From contig NC_134839.1 in assembly GCF_965363235.1 (NCBI RefSeq), forward strand, positions 100,087,743-100,151,742: a stretch of 64,000 nt of DNA, read 5' to 3'. The notes beneath the pieces were generated by a model. It searched no databases and was not told the origin of the DNA. It saw only the letters and a program-made list of their open reading frames with translations. This document shows, piece after piece, positions 42,501-50,309 of this stretch. How positions within the stretch are numbered: the stretch's first letter is position 1; the number at the start of each line of letters is the position of its first letter. Origin of the DNA: Mytilus galloprovincialis. Lineage: Eukaryota; Mollusca; Bivalvia; Mytilida; Mytilidae. Made by a program: the position numbers and the translations under genes.

Positions 42501-43770
42501 CAGATTAGAATAGATCATTGTATTTGCCAAATAAGGGCACCAGGAGGGCGTCTAGCATACAAACAATATCAGTATAAACAATAACATATAGACAAGAAAT
42601 AGATTGATTTATTTATCTACATAAACCTTCTTTATTTTCAGGTATGATATCATACTAACTGCAGAAACCATCTATAATCCAGATAATTACCAGAAACTAC
42701 ATGATGTATTCACAAGTCAACTTGATAAACATGGAACTATGTATCCTTTGCATGACAGCACCAATATATTGTATAACTCATGTAGGAGCCTTAACAATGA
42801 TGCATTTTGTTATCTTCTTTTTAGCTTACCATGCCCAAAGAAAATATCCCAAATTTATTGTTTTCAAATTTTTTTTTTTTGTCCATTATCTAGAAACATT
42901 TAATGGGCTTCATTCTTTATCTTGAAAATAACTTTCAATAGGAAGAAACTTGAAATATGAAAAATTACTAGCAAAACACTGTTACACTATCTATTTATTG
43001 AATTTCTGTGATAATTAAAACATATTATCCTAGTTTAATAACATATAGTTTTGCTCTTTGATTATACATAGAATGAAGACTATAAAACACGGTCTCTTAT
43101 GAAATTTTAAAAATTACAAAGATGACCTTGACACAGTAATCAGATATTTAGCAGCAAAGTCGAATTACTTTGGAGTAGGAGGAGGTACAGGACTATTTGA
43201 AGATTTTACCAATAAGAAGGGTCAGTTTTCCTGCAAGATATGTAAAACTATAGAAGCAGGTAATTAGACACAATTTGCTTAATACAGAGACATAAAGAAT
43301 ATTTGATATTTTTTTATTTCTGAAATTTTCACAGCAAAGCAAGAAAATAAAACATGCATGTTCAAAGATGTAAATTAATTTAGTTTCTTTTAAATTGAAG
43401 CTACAAATATGAATAAGTTAAATACAATTGAGTATGTGGCAGATTTGCACTATATTTTTTTTAGATGAAATAATTCGAACTTAATCATCAAGTTAATGCT
43501 TTATGAAGTTTTTCCAGTTTTAAAATTTGTGATTTGTTTTTAAGCATTGTCATCATATGTGTCACCAATCTTTGAACTACAACTTCTATATTATCAGAGA
43601 AAAAAGTCGTTGACAAAGTGTCATCAAAATTTGAGAGAAAAAGTTTAAAAATGGTTATTGGATTTTATGTACGGTACTGATATTTCTTTATTATTACAGG
43701 TGTTCCCAGAGAAATAATGCAACTTAAATGGAAAGATACAAACATTGACAAGCTAACAGAGAAGACCTAG
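24571..43770 (+). CDS. METTL18, histidine protein N-methyltransferase (9 exons)
   Basis: Coding exons: 24571-24643, 34968-35041, 35828-36002, 37218-37303, 40983-41057, 41919-42052, 42642-42740, 43144-43259 and 43700-43770. Total 903 nt, 300 residues plus TAG. All eight introns are GT-AG and every splice phase is consistent. The start M-A-F-C-F-N-F resembles the family N-terminus. K-K-R-K near residue 30 could be a nuclear signal. Family landmarks follow: SHSDL-type CHSDLVPNVYEGGLTVWEC (about 97-115), SAM-binding VLELGSGAG (134-142), FQDY (158-161), LTAETIYNPDNY (211-222) and YFGVGGG (247-253). The known role of METTL18 is 3-methylation of a histidine in ribosomal protein uL3 (RPL3). At 300 residues it is shorter than the human protein, mainly in the N-terminal region. 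Intron 1 is 10.3 kb and transposon-filled. The gene converges on the locus at 48148-50304. Confidence 0.93.
24739..24890 (-). repeat. 3' LTR of the BEL/Pao element
   Basis: 152 bp, on the + strand from 'tgttgaagaatc' to 'ttttccgaca' (TG...CA). It is identical by eye to the two halves of the other LTR (27970-28043 and 29932-30009). Confidence 0.93.
25030..25431 (-). pseudogene. BEL/Pao reverse transcriptase, truncated
   Basis: 133 codons. Y-G-I-S-T-D-I-E-K-A-F-L-Q-I carries the first catalytic aspartate of the RT palm, and D-L-Y-V-D-N-I-L-S-S is the BEL/Pao version of the YxDD box. The frame is displaced from the gag-protease frame at 25431 by a small indel, then stops at 25030 right after H-E-W-T-K-K. 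The remaining RT, RNase H and integrase are missing, and the 3' LTR begins about 140 bp further on. Polymerase activity from this copy is not expected. Confidence 0.85.
25431..27950 (-). CDS. BEL/Pao gag-protease polyprotein
   Basis: 839 codons from an ATG just inside the 5' LTR. The N-terminus is an acidic helical segment. A DUF1759-type gag region lies at roughly residues 165-320 (LPKLDLPYFNGDILKWQTFW and F-G-Q-P-S-K-L-I). Three zinc knuckles follow near 390-460 (C-x2-C-x4-H-x4-C types: CIFCSGEHYPTEC, CFNCLGSHRMAAC, CKNCNGMHHTSIC). A DUF1758-type aspartic protease follows, with F-D-E-G-A-Q-R-T-F as its active-site segment, and then the start of RT (I-R-I-V-Y-D-C-S). The frame ends at 25431 where the RT continues in another frame. 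The long uninterrupted frame agrees with a young copy. Confidence 0.9.
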   Translation of the reverse strand: MDIYMDSKLKSVRAGHKGAVTKLLVKFDELKSKTDTEVDEVEALDDAVTQKQKTLIDLNNRLLEQTSEENLEQEITDSDEYMYELDCKIRQIRKFIKSFETNTIISHDTVGPSTSRLNPDAYHFTPEAGVDMNRCAIDSMNQQYSINAPAAHIRPSENVMFQVPSEPRSSKTNYHRLPKLDLPYFNGDILKWQTFWDCFESSIHYNDTLTPIQKFNYLKAQLEGSAAQTVEGFALTNSNYETAVNLLRDRFGQPSKLIHAYMKALMNLPAPTNDAFSWRSYGDRLESYVRGLESLGQTPEMYGSLLVPVVLDKLPIDIRKSIAREHGRDNLILQNLRKSITKEIEILEAGQGVMEPDRLHTTAFFTGTQPRSHNKGKLTDTRKKVNTHTCIFCSGEHYPTECSEVTDANARNQIVKQKQLCFNCLGSHRMAACKSTKRCKNCNGMHHTSICKGKEVNTGTKQEPKIQQTAINVVETTDTTSVLHASQVSPDILLKTATAPVIYNDVKIECNILFDEGAQRTFITQKLADKLEIKTTGKVSIQLSAFGDLSQKVRNLETATIQLQTNTGENVRINTLIVPEIAVPIHNSISQTTRSLPHLRGLKLAHSVHSGERFEIDLLIGADYYWEIIEDKIIRGKGPTAVQSKIGYLLSGPSIANISQHSRSTVLLNIISSHQLEETEIEKFWTLESIGINTCENKENTNFLQTYQNTAIDYENGKYTAKLPWKLDHPDLPSNMAIAKGRTENIIRRLNREPHLLQKYSEIINDQEKRGFIERVPDTEDDNNKHMIHYIPHHPVKKDSETTPIRIVYDCSCKPQQDLASLNDCLMSTPPNLNDLTKY
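27950..27969 (-). other. Probable BEL/Pao primer binding site
   Basis: On the minus strand, directly inside the 5' LTR, TGGTGCCGTAACC begins three bases from the LTR end. Position and TGG start fit a tRNA primer site. I cannot assign the tRNA with confidence. Confidence 0.55.
28370..28900. repeat. Degenerate ~150-bp tandem repeat inside the 1882-bp element
   Basis: Units near 28372, 28530, 28670 and 28820 share 'ctcaaaa.tg.tttca', 'gttct.atgaaact.tg', 'attgttta.atctattga' and 'tt.atgttattgagtt' stretches. No codon structure was seen. Confidence 0.65.
29151..29387 (+). CDS. Short ORF in the 1882-bp element, function unknown
   Basis: 78 codons in the most unique part of the element. It contains L-V-G-K-Q-W-L-E-T-K-E-I-F-V-C-N-E and S-L-F-N-A-F-G-S-A-L-K-R. 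It has no recognised domain, membrane segment or signal peptide. It could be the remnant of a protein from the autonomous parent, or chance. The composition is less AT-skewed than its surroundings, the only reason it is listed. Confidence 0.25.
   Translation: MNVPSVLVSRIHSLVGKQWLETKEIFVCNELCAASDPSTWLELSLFNAFGSALKRITELSLCTILYKRLTGCYDLVLN
30054..30293. repeat. 21-bp tandem array, left arm, about 11 units
   Basis: Two main unit types alternate: type A 'attatatgcagtgctcacac' (+c) and type B 'attatattaagtgctcacaa' (+c). The order from the outside is A-B-B-B-A-B-B-A-B-B-A', a higher-order pattern. Because 21 is a multiple of 3, several frames stay open; these ORFs are not genes. Confidence 0.95.
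30480..30790 (+). repeat. Mussel-type dispersed repeat, near complete
   Basis: Contains 'gcgcctgtcccaagtcagga', 'agtttcttgtgtacaatttg', 'gtatggcgttcattatcact', 'ctgaaggacgcctccgggtt' and the end 'ttccccatttccattctcga'. It occupies the middle of the foldback element. Partial copies lie at 13215-13400 and 60040-60110. Confidence 0.8.
31420..31500. repeat. Short mussel-type repeat
   Basis: 'gcttgtttcgtctacataag', 'actcaccagtgacgctcata' and 'caaacaagtacaaagttgaa' parallel the block at 12270-12310 ('gcgcgtttcgtct', 'gactcattagtgacgct'). Confidence 0.65.
31640..32190 (+). repeat. Mussel-type dispersed repeat, long copy
   Basis: Ordered landmarks are 'gaactagctgtcagtaattg', 'gatgagttaagcc', 'gttctgttacgccactgtcc', 'cgctaacatgttaaaacc', 'tcccaagtcaggagg', 'ttcggggccttctatagctg', 'cagtatgggctttgctcgtt', 'gaaggccgtactgtgg' and 'atcaagcataccac'. 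Fragments of the same family lie at 11120-11290 and 44150-44265. Confidence 0.78.
33134..33645. repeat. 21-bp tandem array, right arm, about 24 units
   Basis: The reverse complement of the left-arm array, with the same A/B unit types and mixed order. The innermost units (33134-33260) are more diverged ('cacttcatataatgttgtgat', 'ccactgcatataatg') than the outer ones, suggesting that the outer units are homogenised more recently. Periodic ORFs across it are not genes. Confidence 0.95.
33763..34110. mobile_element. Hairpin (foldback) element, 348 bp
   Basis: The two arms of about 165 bp are inverted copies: the left starts GGACCCCCCTTTTTTGGACC, the right ends with its complement ('gtgaggtccaaaaaaggggg'). 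The arms share 'agtcttaacaatccattgct', 'agtcgattacaatacctttt' and flank a short spacer (about 33930-33975). The left arm carries a small internal duplication ('ttttctacaatgta', 'aaacatatatcaa'). There is no coding capacity. Confidence 0.85.
34161..34404. mobile_element. Hairpin element, 244 bp, with 10-bp target duplication
   Basis: Inverted ends TAGTGCTATAATATAAGAC / TAGTCCTATAATATAAGAC, extending through 'gacgctgcaggtt', 'atcatttacattcaa' and 'atcggatattttttt'. AATAGTTCCC flanks it directly at 34151-34160 and 34405-34414. A 9- to 10-bp duplication fits Mutator-like transposition. It lies in METTL18 intron 1. Confidence 0.85.
35400..35600. repeat. Mussel-type repeat fragment in METTL18 intron 2
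   Basis: 'gatcccaacatgacaagatt', 'aattaagacaaccactgaat' and 'gactcctgactttggacagg' match, reversed, the consensus of the family at 31640-32190 and resemble 49560-49640. It is non-coding. Confidence 0.55.
37400..38195 (+). pseudogene. 5'-truncated LINE fragment (RT end and C-terminal region)
   Basis: Starts within the RT palm (D-L-Y-A-D-D-S-T-L-H near 37430) and continues through thumb-type sequence (F-G-I-K-I-D-P-S-L-T-W) at 37415-37687. Frames then shift through 37684-37890 (D-Y-C-C-I-L-W and R-A-A-R-L-I-L type) to 37890-38192 (PKPKTELFKKSFMYSGPFLW, N-N-L-P). It is a jockey/CR1-like tail, inactive by truncation and frameshifts, in METTL18 intron 4 and in sense orientation. Confidence 0.85.
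38287..39980 (+). repeat. Dispersed repeat family copy, + orientation, in METTL18 intron 4
   Basis: Starts near 'tttttatacgccccaaaaat', then has multiple diverged internal repeats ('aaatctatgaaattt', 'acacaaggtttatgaccata', 'ttgggattgattttgggagt'), a 35-bp satellite, and ends near 'gcggagcatctggttata'. The reverse-orientation copy is at 44512-46475, and a split end fragment is at 15481-16480. It is probably a non-autonomous DNA element. No protein is encoded. Confidence 0.8.
39185..39424. repeat. 35-bp satellite, about 7 copies
   Basis: Units start near 39185, 39220, 39255, 39290, 39325, 39359 and 39394 with 'tattgtgcaatagcaagaaa' followed by 'ttttcaattgcacag'. Variants include 'tattgcgc' and 'tattcagc'. 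'ttgcacagtattgtgcaa' forms a palindrome at each unit junction. It lies within the 38287-39980 repeat. The inverted copy lacks this array and has a different short repeat instead. Confidence 0.93.
40095..40543. mobile_element. Hairpin element, 449 bp, in METTL18 intron 4
   Basis: Nearly the whole length is an inverted repeat centred near 40319. The left arm starts TTAGAATGAAATTCAAAACA and the right arm ends with its complement. The arms share 'agtgtggctgtggccattga', 'catccattgactgggacaat', 'ggggtcaccaaaggtt' and 'aaaattaatcag'. A half copy is at 11845-11965. There is no coding content. Transcripts of the intron would form a long hairpin. Confidence 0.88.
41345..41740. repeat. Dispersed repeat in METTL18 intron 5
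   Basis: Begins 'ttatgcccccacagcgacgg' and contains repeated 'gttcttg.gttat.tccc' and 'cagtt' blocks about 60 bp apart (41600, 41665). The opening block is of a type I know from bivalve repeats. There is no ORF. Confidence 0.6.
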
Positions 43771-43793
43771 CAGTTTAACTTCGATTGAGCGCA

Positions 43794-43799
43794 AATAAA
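43794..43799 (+). promoter_or_regulatory. METTL18 polyadenylation signal
   Basis: AATAAA 24 nt after the METTL18 stop codon. The short spacing implies a very short 3' UTR unless a downstream signal is used. Confidence 0.6.
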
Positions 43800-43904
43800 T
43801 GATCTGTTATTTCTGATGTTTCACTTGTTCTAAACAGTGTCCTATCACATTGATCTTAAATGTAATTGAAAATACAAAACAACATTTAATACATATGCTT
43901 GTCT

Positions 43905-44265
43905 GGCTACAAGTTAAGGTATGAGTGCCAATGACACAACTCTCCATCCAAGTCACAATTTGTAAAAGTAGACCATTATAGGTCAAAGTACGCTCTTCAA
44001 CACAGAGCCTTGTCATAAATCATACTGTGGTTGTTTTGGTCTTAAAAGAAATGTACTGTTGGCATATATATGTAGTCATATGTACACAAATTAGGCCTTT
44101 ATTTTTTCTAGCTTCAATTGTTTAACATTTGTGATTTTTGGACCTGTTATAGCTGACTATGGGGTATGGTCTTTGCTCATTGTTGAAGGCTGTATGGTGA
44201 CCTATAGCTGTTATCCCTTGTCTCATTGGCAATCATACCACATCTTCTTTCTTATATACAGTCTG
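43905..44265. repeat. Mussel-type repeats downstream of METTL18
   Basis: 43915-44015 has 'ggtatgagtgccaatgacac', 'aactctccatccaagtcaca' and 'ttcaacacagagccttgtc'. 44150-44265 has 'agctgactatggggtatggt', 'ctttgctcattgttgaaggc' and 'caatcataccacatcttctt'. They are opposite-orientation parts of one family. Confidence 0.75.
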
Positions 44266-44511
44266 TAACAGCTAGCCAAGTCTCAATATCTTTTTTTTCA
44301 GTAGATTCCTTGTACATGTTGTAAGCTGTTACTCTAGATCTCAGAAATCCTAACAAGAAACAAGCTAAGAAAAGTGTTTCAACTGGGGAAATGCATACCA
44401 ATAACTTATTATTAAGTTTTCATTCTGCATATTGATGCTATAAAATATCAGCTATGAGCCACTTCAATGTGGATTTTTTTGTCAAAAGACTTAAAAGAGC
44501 TCATTACAGGA

Positions 44512-46475
44512 GTTTAACCAGAAGCTCCACAAGGCACAGCTTTATACGACCACAGAGGTTGAACCCTGAACGGTTGGGGCTAGTATGGACACAACATTCA
44601 AACTGGATACAGCTCTGAATTTGGATTGTAATTAAATAGTTGACACAGCATAGGTTTCTGACACAGAATGAATGTGGTCTAATGAACTTAAAATGTTTTT
44701 TTTTTGCTTTTGAGCAATTCAGTATGCTGTTGAATATGAATCCTTTGATATTTGAAGAAATTTTCTTTTTCATTTCTGAAATCTGAAATAAGAAAAATTG
44801 AACCCCACCAATTTTTTTCACCTCCCCATTTCCCTTATTCCAAAAATGATCTCAATTCAAATTTCTTATGGAGTTTTCAACAATAACTACTCATTAAATA
44901 CAACATAAAATATAAAATGTCATACAGTCATGATTTAAGTTGATTTAACTACTATTCTGGACAAAGAAAGATAACTCCAATGCATTATTTTATATTGGCA
45001 AATTTCCAATGAAATTCATTAAACTAAAGTTTTGGCACATTTCCAATGGAATTTATTAATAATAAAGTTTTTGACAAATTTTCAATATACATAATTTAGA
45101 GCAGTTTAGGTGAGATATTAAAATGAGTGTCAATTACCAACCTTTCACTGCTTTTAAATTATGTTTTGTACTTAAGTAATTGTCCATTAACCTGGAAACC
45201 CTTTTCCCCCCTTTTTTGCACCTTATTCCTTAACGGGTTGAGTCATAACTCCCAAAGACAATTCTTACCAACGCTTTGTGGTATTCCAATATCCAAAATC
45301 TAAATACATGGTTAGATTAATCATATCAAAGAACCCCAAGAATTCATTTTTTGATGAAATCAAATAAAGTTCAATTTTGGACCCCGAATTGGACCAACTT
45401 GAAAACTGGGCCCATATTAAAAAAAACTAAGTACATGTTTAGATTCAGCATATCAAAGAACCCCAAGAATTCAATTTTTGTTAAAATCAAACTTAGTTTA
45501 ATTTTGGACCCTTTGGACCTTAATGTAGACCAATTTGAAAACAGGACCAAAAATTAAAAATCTAAATATACACGGTTAGATTCGGTATATCAAAGAACCC
45601 AAATAGTTCAATTTTTGATGAAATCAAACAAAGTTTAATTTTGGCCCCTTTTGGCCCCTAATTCGTTGGGCCAAAACTCCCGAAATCAATCCCAACCTTC
45701 CTTTTATGGTTATAAACCTTGTGTTTAAATTTCATAGATTTCTATTTACTTAAACTAAAGTTATTGTGCGAAAACCAAGAATAATGCTTATTTGGGCCCT
45801 TTTTTGGCCCCTAATTCCTAAACTGTTGGCACCAAACCTTCCAAAATCAATCCCAACCTTCCTTTTTGTGGTCATAAACCTTGTGTCAAAATTTCATAGA
45901 TTTCTATTTACTTAAAGTTATAGTGCGAAAACCAAGAAAATGCTTATTTGGGCCCTTTTTGGCCCCTAATTTCTAAAATGTTGGGACCAAAACTCCCAAA
46001 ATCAATCCCAAACTTCCTTTTGTGGTCATAAACACTGTGTTAAATTTCATAGATTTCTATTTACTTATACTAAAGTTATTGTGCGAAAACCAAGAATAAT
46101 GCTTATTTGGGCCCTTTTTTGGTCCCTAATTCCTAAACTATTGGAACCATACCTTCCAAAATCAATCCAAACCTTTCTTTGGTGGTCATAAACCTTGTGT
46201 TTAAATTTCATTGATTTCTATTTACTTATACTAAAGTTATTGTGCGAAAACCAAGAATAATGCTTATTTGGGCCCTTTTTTGGCCCCTAATTCCTAAACT
46301 GTTGGGACTAAAACTCCCAAAAGCAATCCCAACCTTCCTTTTGTGGTCATAAACCTTGTGTTTAAATTTCATAGATTTCTATAGACTTATACTAAAGTTA
46401 TAGTGTGAAAACCAAAAGTCTTCGGCCAACGTGATTCCAATATATGACCAAAAAATTTTTGCAGTCATATAAAAA
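44512..46475 (-). repeat. Dispersed repeat family copy, inverted relative to 38287-39980
   Basis: Read on the minus strand it starts near 46475 ('tttttatatgactgcaaaaa'), passes through about five repeats of a roughly 150-bp unit ('aaatctatgaaattt', 'acacaaggtttatgacca', 'gggaccaaaac' reversed) and ends at 'tcgtataaagctgtg' / 'ttgtggagcttctggtt' near 44512. The two copies flank METTL18 exons 5-9 and could pair or recombine. Confidence 0.8.
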
Positions 46476-48147
46476 CCATAATATTGTGCCAAGAAGCAGA
46501 TAGTATGTATTTAGCTGTTTTTTTTCCTAATAGAAACAGAAAGATGGCTTAATAAGTTTGGATTATCAGTTTGGTCTATTATTGATAAGTCAAATTAAGA
46601 GATAATTGATGGAAGCTATACTTTATTTGTTTTAACATGGGTAGGCATTATATTCGTGATTATTTTTGCACGAGTGATAGTGAGGGCTAAAATAATATTT
46701 ATGTCCGATGTATATAAGTGTACAGTGTTTGTGTAAGCTCTTCACTGAACCTCCCTTTTTCATTTGTAAAAAGGCAAACGACTGGCAATGTGATTTTTCA
46801 GAGGGAGGAGTTTGAACAGCCAGCATTAACAGCTGTCGTACAATGTATCTAGGTCAAATATGTCAATTTCCATTTGCAACACATTACAGTCATAATAAAT
46901 GAATCAGTAACAACATGTGCATCATTTAAGAGTGTGGAAGTGTTTTAAGTTAATTAAATATATTAAATGCATGCTTATTTGATAAAATTCATTATTCTGC
47001 AGTAGTCAATATATGCATGTGCAAAGAAATTTTATTGGATTTAGAGCATGGGTTTATTCACAAAGAGAAAGGAACATGTTATATTAGAATTAAAAATAGA
47101 TCAAATAAAAAGTCATCCATTAAGAAATAAAAGTTGTCCCTTTTTTGAAAAGTATAATTATGAAACTTTAATGTCAATTTCTTGGTGAAAACTCAATTTG
47201 CATTTCAGCAAAGAAGTTTTTCTGTGGTCTGATTAAACAAATTTAAATATATAAAATAAAACAAAATGGAAATGTCTTTTAATCAAACAAAAATAACAAG
47301 ACCAACACATAATGGTATATCACATAACTGAATTAACTATATTGTATATATAGTAACATATTATTTTAAAATAGTGGAGACTCACCAAAATCACACTAAA
47401 ATTACAGAGCACAATTTGGTTAAAGAAATTATTTCTCAAAAAAGAATATTAATTATTTCATAATATAAAACAAAAATGCATTTGAATGAAAAATGAGTTA
47501 AAATTCCTCTAAATTCTTAATGCACTGTCACCAGTATCTGAGACAAGATACAGTTATAAATGGGCTATGTAACAGATTTTATAAAAATTTACATACACCT
47601 TTGGTCAACAACATTTCTAAATGTTTTTAAATATATGGAATTTAATTTGGCAAGTTGAAGAGATTAAGACATTTTTGAGAAAGGTTTTCAACAATGTTGT
47701 GTGCTTGGACTGCTTCCTATACATATGTTTACTAAGTTTGAAAGAATCCATTCCGTAGTGTTTAAAAAATAAAATAAAGTGCATAATTTTTTAATTCCAC
47801 TTATTATTTCAACGAGCCAAAGATGTATGCAATATTGTTGATATAGCCCATTTATTGTTGAAGAAGCAAATATATATATTGTAACAGAAGTTACACTAGC
47901 AGCCTACCTTGTCTTTGTGTTTGACAAATTATACATATGTATGTATAATTTTGTATAAATAAACATTTTGTACATCGAAATGAGAGCTACGTTTACATTG
48001 GTATTACAAAAAAATGTATAATTGGTAGTCAAAACAAATATACAGTTGTATTTATATATATATATTGATAACTTTCTATTCAACTCTGAATCTTTTCTTA
48101 ATATATAAATCAAACAATTGATGTCAAATAAAAAAAAAAACATGCAA
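46476..48147. other. Intergenic between the two convergent genes, no gene seen
   Basis: AT-rich sequence without recognisable exons or repeats of note. It should contain the 3' UTR of the minus-strand locus. An AATAAA on the minus strand lies at 47851-47856, about 290 nt after the ankyrin ORF stop, and is a possible but unproven poly(A) signal. Confidence 0.5.
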
Positions 48148-48957
48148 TCAAATATATTTCAATTCCTCTAGGCTCAGAAATTCTTTTATTAATGTTGGCA
48201 AGGGTATTTGATTCAATTTTTCAATAAATTTAGGTTTGAGTAAACTACGAATACAGATTCTACATTGTTGCTGAAGAAAAACTGGTCTTACATCAAAGTG
48301 AAAGCTTTCAGCTGTATGGTAATACTGATTGATAGTGTATGTTTGGTATATAGCTTCTTTGCTGAACTTTGCACCTGCTAGAATAAGCATTTTGGTGGTT
48401 TCCAACTGGTTCTGAATTAATGACTGTATCAGTGGTGACACACTTGTCCCGTTAAACCATCCACTCATGTTAACATTACAGTTATGGTGCAGAAGTATTT
48501 TAACACAAGATGGAATGTTTTTCAATACAGCATGAAGAAGAGGTGTCTTGTACATGTAATCTTGAGCATCCACATTGGCACCAGATTCCAAAAGCATTGA
48601 GGTCATTAGATTATCTCCCCTGATAGCAGCAGCATGCAATGGTGTTTGTCGACGTTTATTTGAAAAACAGTTTACATTGCTGCCAGCTTCTATCAATACA
48701 GATAAGAGATTAACGTTGGGTGAAAACATAGCAGCCCATAAAAGTGGGGTGAATCCTCCCCAGACTCGGGCATTTGGGTTAGCGCCATTCAGTAATAAAC
48801 TCTGAACAACTTCAATGTTCCCATAACGGCTTGCCCAGCACAAAGCAGAATCAAGAGCTACTTGGTCACATCCAATATCCAATATAGATTTCACAACAGA
48901 GTTATCTCCACTTTGTATCGCCAATATTAAGTCAGCGTGGAGATCTGGATTGTGCAT
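48148..48957 (-). CDS. Ankyrin-repeat and SOCS-box protein (ASB-like)
   Basis: 269 codons in a single open exon. About six ankyrin repeats span residues 5-195, with classic A-L-C-W-A-S-R-Y-G-N-I-E-V-V-Q-S-L-L-L-N-G-A-N-P-N, T-P-L-H-A-A-A-I-R-G-D-N and T-P-L-L-H-A-V-L patterns. The last 40 residues look like a SOCS box: a BC-box type start (C-R-I-C-I-R-S-L-L) and a Cul-box like I-P-L-P-T-L-I-K-E-F-L. In the ASB family this box recruits Elongin B/C and Cullin-5 for ubiquitin ligation, while the ankyrin part selects substrates; the substrate here is unknown. The start has A at -3. The ORF begins about 31 nt after the LYR microprotein stop on the same inferred exon, so it is probably the second frame of a dicistronic mRNA. 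Confidence 0.88.
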   Translation of the reverse strand: MHNPDLHADLILAIQSGDNSVVKSILDIGCDQVALDSALCWASRYGNIEVVQSLLLNGANPNARVWGGFTPLLWAAMFSPNVNLLSVLIEAGSNVNCFSNKRRQTPLHAAAIRGDNLMTSMLLESGANVDAQDYMYKTPLLHAVLKNIPSCVKILLHHNCNVNMSGWFNGTSVSPLIQSLIQNQLETTKMLILAGAKFSKEAIYQTYTINQYYHTAESFHFDVRPVFLQQQCRICIRSLLKPKFIEKLNQIPLPTLIKEFLSLEELKYI

Positions 48958-48988
48958 TTTAATGTCTTTTTTAGCTAAATTTGTCTTT

Positions 48989-50304
48989 TTAAACTAACGC
49001 ATTTCTTTCAAGAAAAACTTGTCCTTTCTGAAAATATATAAAAAAAGTTCAGCATACAAAGGATTATAAAAGTTACCTGTTTAATGCACTAAGGCCATAA
49101 ATTTTTAGAAAGAAATAAACCATTTCACGACTTTCAGTTTTGAATTTTTAAAAAGGTTGAACTACAAATGTATGAAACTATACACCAAGCTCCAGAAGAG
49201 ACAAATTTGTAGTAACCTTCAGAAATTTACATCACAGCTTAAATGGAATACTTATTTTGCTTCCATTTATGCAAAGAACACACAATTTTCATTGAGATTT
49301 AGACAAATAGCTGCTTACCAAAAATAGAGATCGATTGGTTCAATGACAAATATAACATGCAGATCAGGATAAGAACATGTTGTTAATAGATATTGGAAGA
49401 TGTGGTATGAGTGCCAATGAGACAACTCTCCATCCAAGTAACATTTATAAAAGTAAACCGTTTTAGGTCATGGTACGGCCTTCAACACAGAACTTTGTCT
49501 CACACCGAACAGCAAGCTATAAAGAGCCCCAAAAATTACTAGTGTTAAAACATTCAAACAGGAAAACCAACAGTCTAATCTATATAAAAACGAAAAAACG
49601 AGAAACACTTATGAACTTCAGATTCCTGACTTAGGACAGGTGCAAACAACTGCAGTGGAATGAAATGTTTTAATGGTACAAAACCTTCTATCTTTTTTGC
49701 TGCTTTAAATTTGTTCTAGATGGCCAACATTGCTTAGCCTGATTTTTAAATGTTCTTGTTCACATATAGTAACAGTTTCCAGAAAGACAGTCCATGATCA
49801 TCCAACCCAAATTATGAAAAGGCCAATCTGTGTTGTGTACTTTGCTAAAAAGAGGCAAATACCAATGCATTGTATTCAGGATTTTGGTTTGACCTGGACT
49901 TGGATTGCAGTAACAACCCTTCACAATTTTAGTGCAGCAAGCATGTAATTACCAGAACAATCTTACCCAAAATTTGCATTTATATACATGTATCAGGAAC
50001 AATGTAAATACATCACGAAAAAGAACTGATTTTTGAACTCCCATAGGTTTTTTGAATGATGAAAAAACCTACTGCGAAGGAATATCAATATGAAAAGTTG
50101 GATGCCAAATGAATATGATTTGCATTTTTAAATTACCTCAATACATCTCTGAATATCTTCCTTCCTTTTTAAGGTTTTATTTTTCTCAAACTCTGAACGA
50201 ATTCTTTGGAAATAGTAATCTTTGTCAGTAAACTGAAGTGATCTCCCCTTCCTGAGTAATTTTCTGTACAGAGAAATAACTTGTATAGATCTACATTGGA
50301 TCAT
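48989..50304 (-). CDS. LYR-motif microprotein, MIEF1 upstream-ORF (L0R8F8) type, 2 exons
   Basis: 68 residues: exon 50304-50137 (56 codons, ends GAG|gtaatt) and exon 49027-48989 (12 codons and TAA, after acceptor tttcag). The ATG at 50304 has A at -3, and an acceptor (tttacatttcag) ends 5 nt before it, so a 5' UTR intron is likely. The motif S-L-Y-R-K-L-L-R-K-G-R is the LYR signature, followed by F-T-D-K-D-Y-Y-F-Q-R-I-R-S-E-F-E-K-N-K. After splicing, the end K-G-Q-V-F-L matches the pattern of the human 70-residue microprotein encoded upstream of MIEF1. That protein acts in mitochondria with MALSU1 and the acyl carrier protein on the mitoribosomal large subunit. Other small LYR proteins are possible but fit less well. 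The downstream partner here is an ankyrin/SOCS ORF, not MiD51. Confidence 0.85.
49395..49660. repeat. Mussel-type dispersed repeat in the LYR gene intron
   Basis: 'gtggtatgagtgccaatgag', 'acaactctccatccaagtaa', 'ttaggtcatggtacggcctt', 'acaccgaacagcaagctata' and 'gattcctgacttaggacagg' follow the usual order of this mussel family (compare 43915-44015). It lies between the two coding exons of the microprotein. Confidence 0.78.
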
Positions 50305-50309
50305 TTTAT

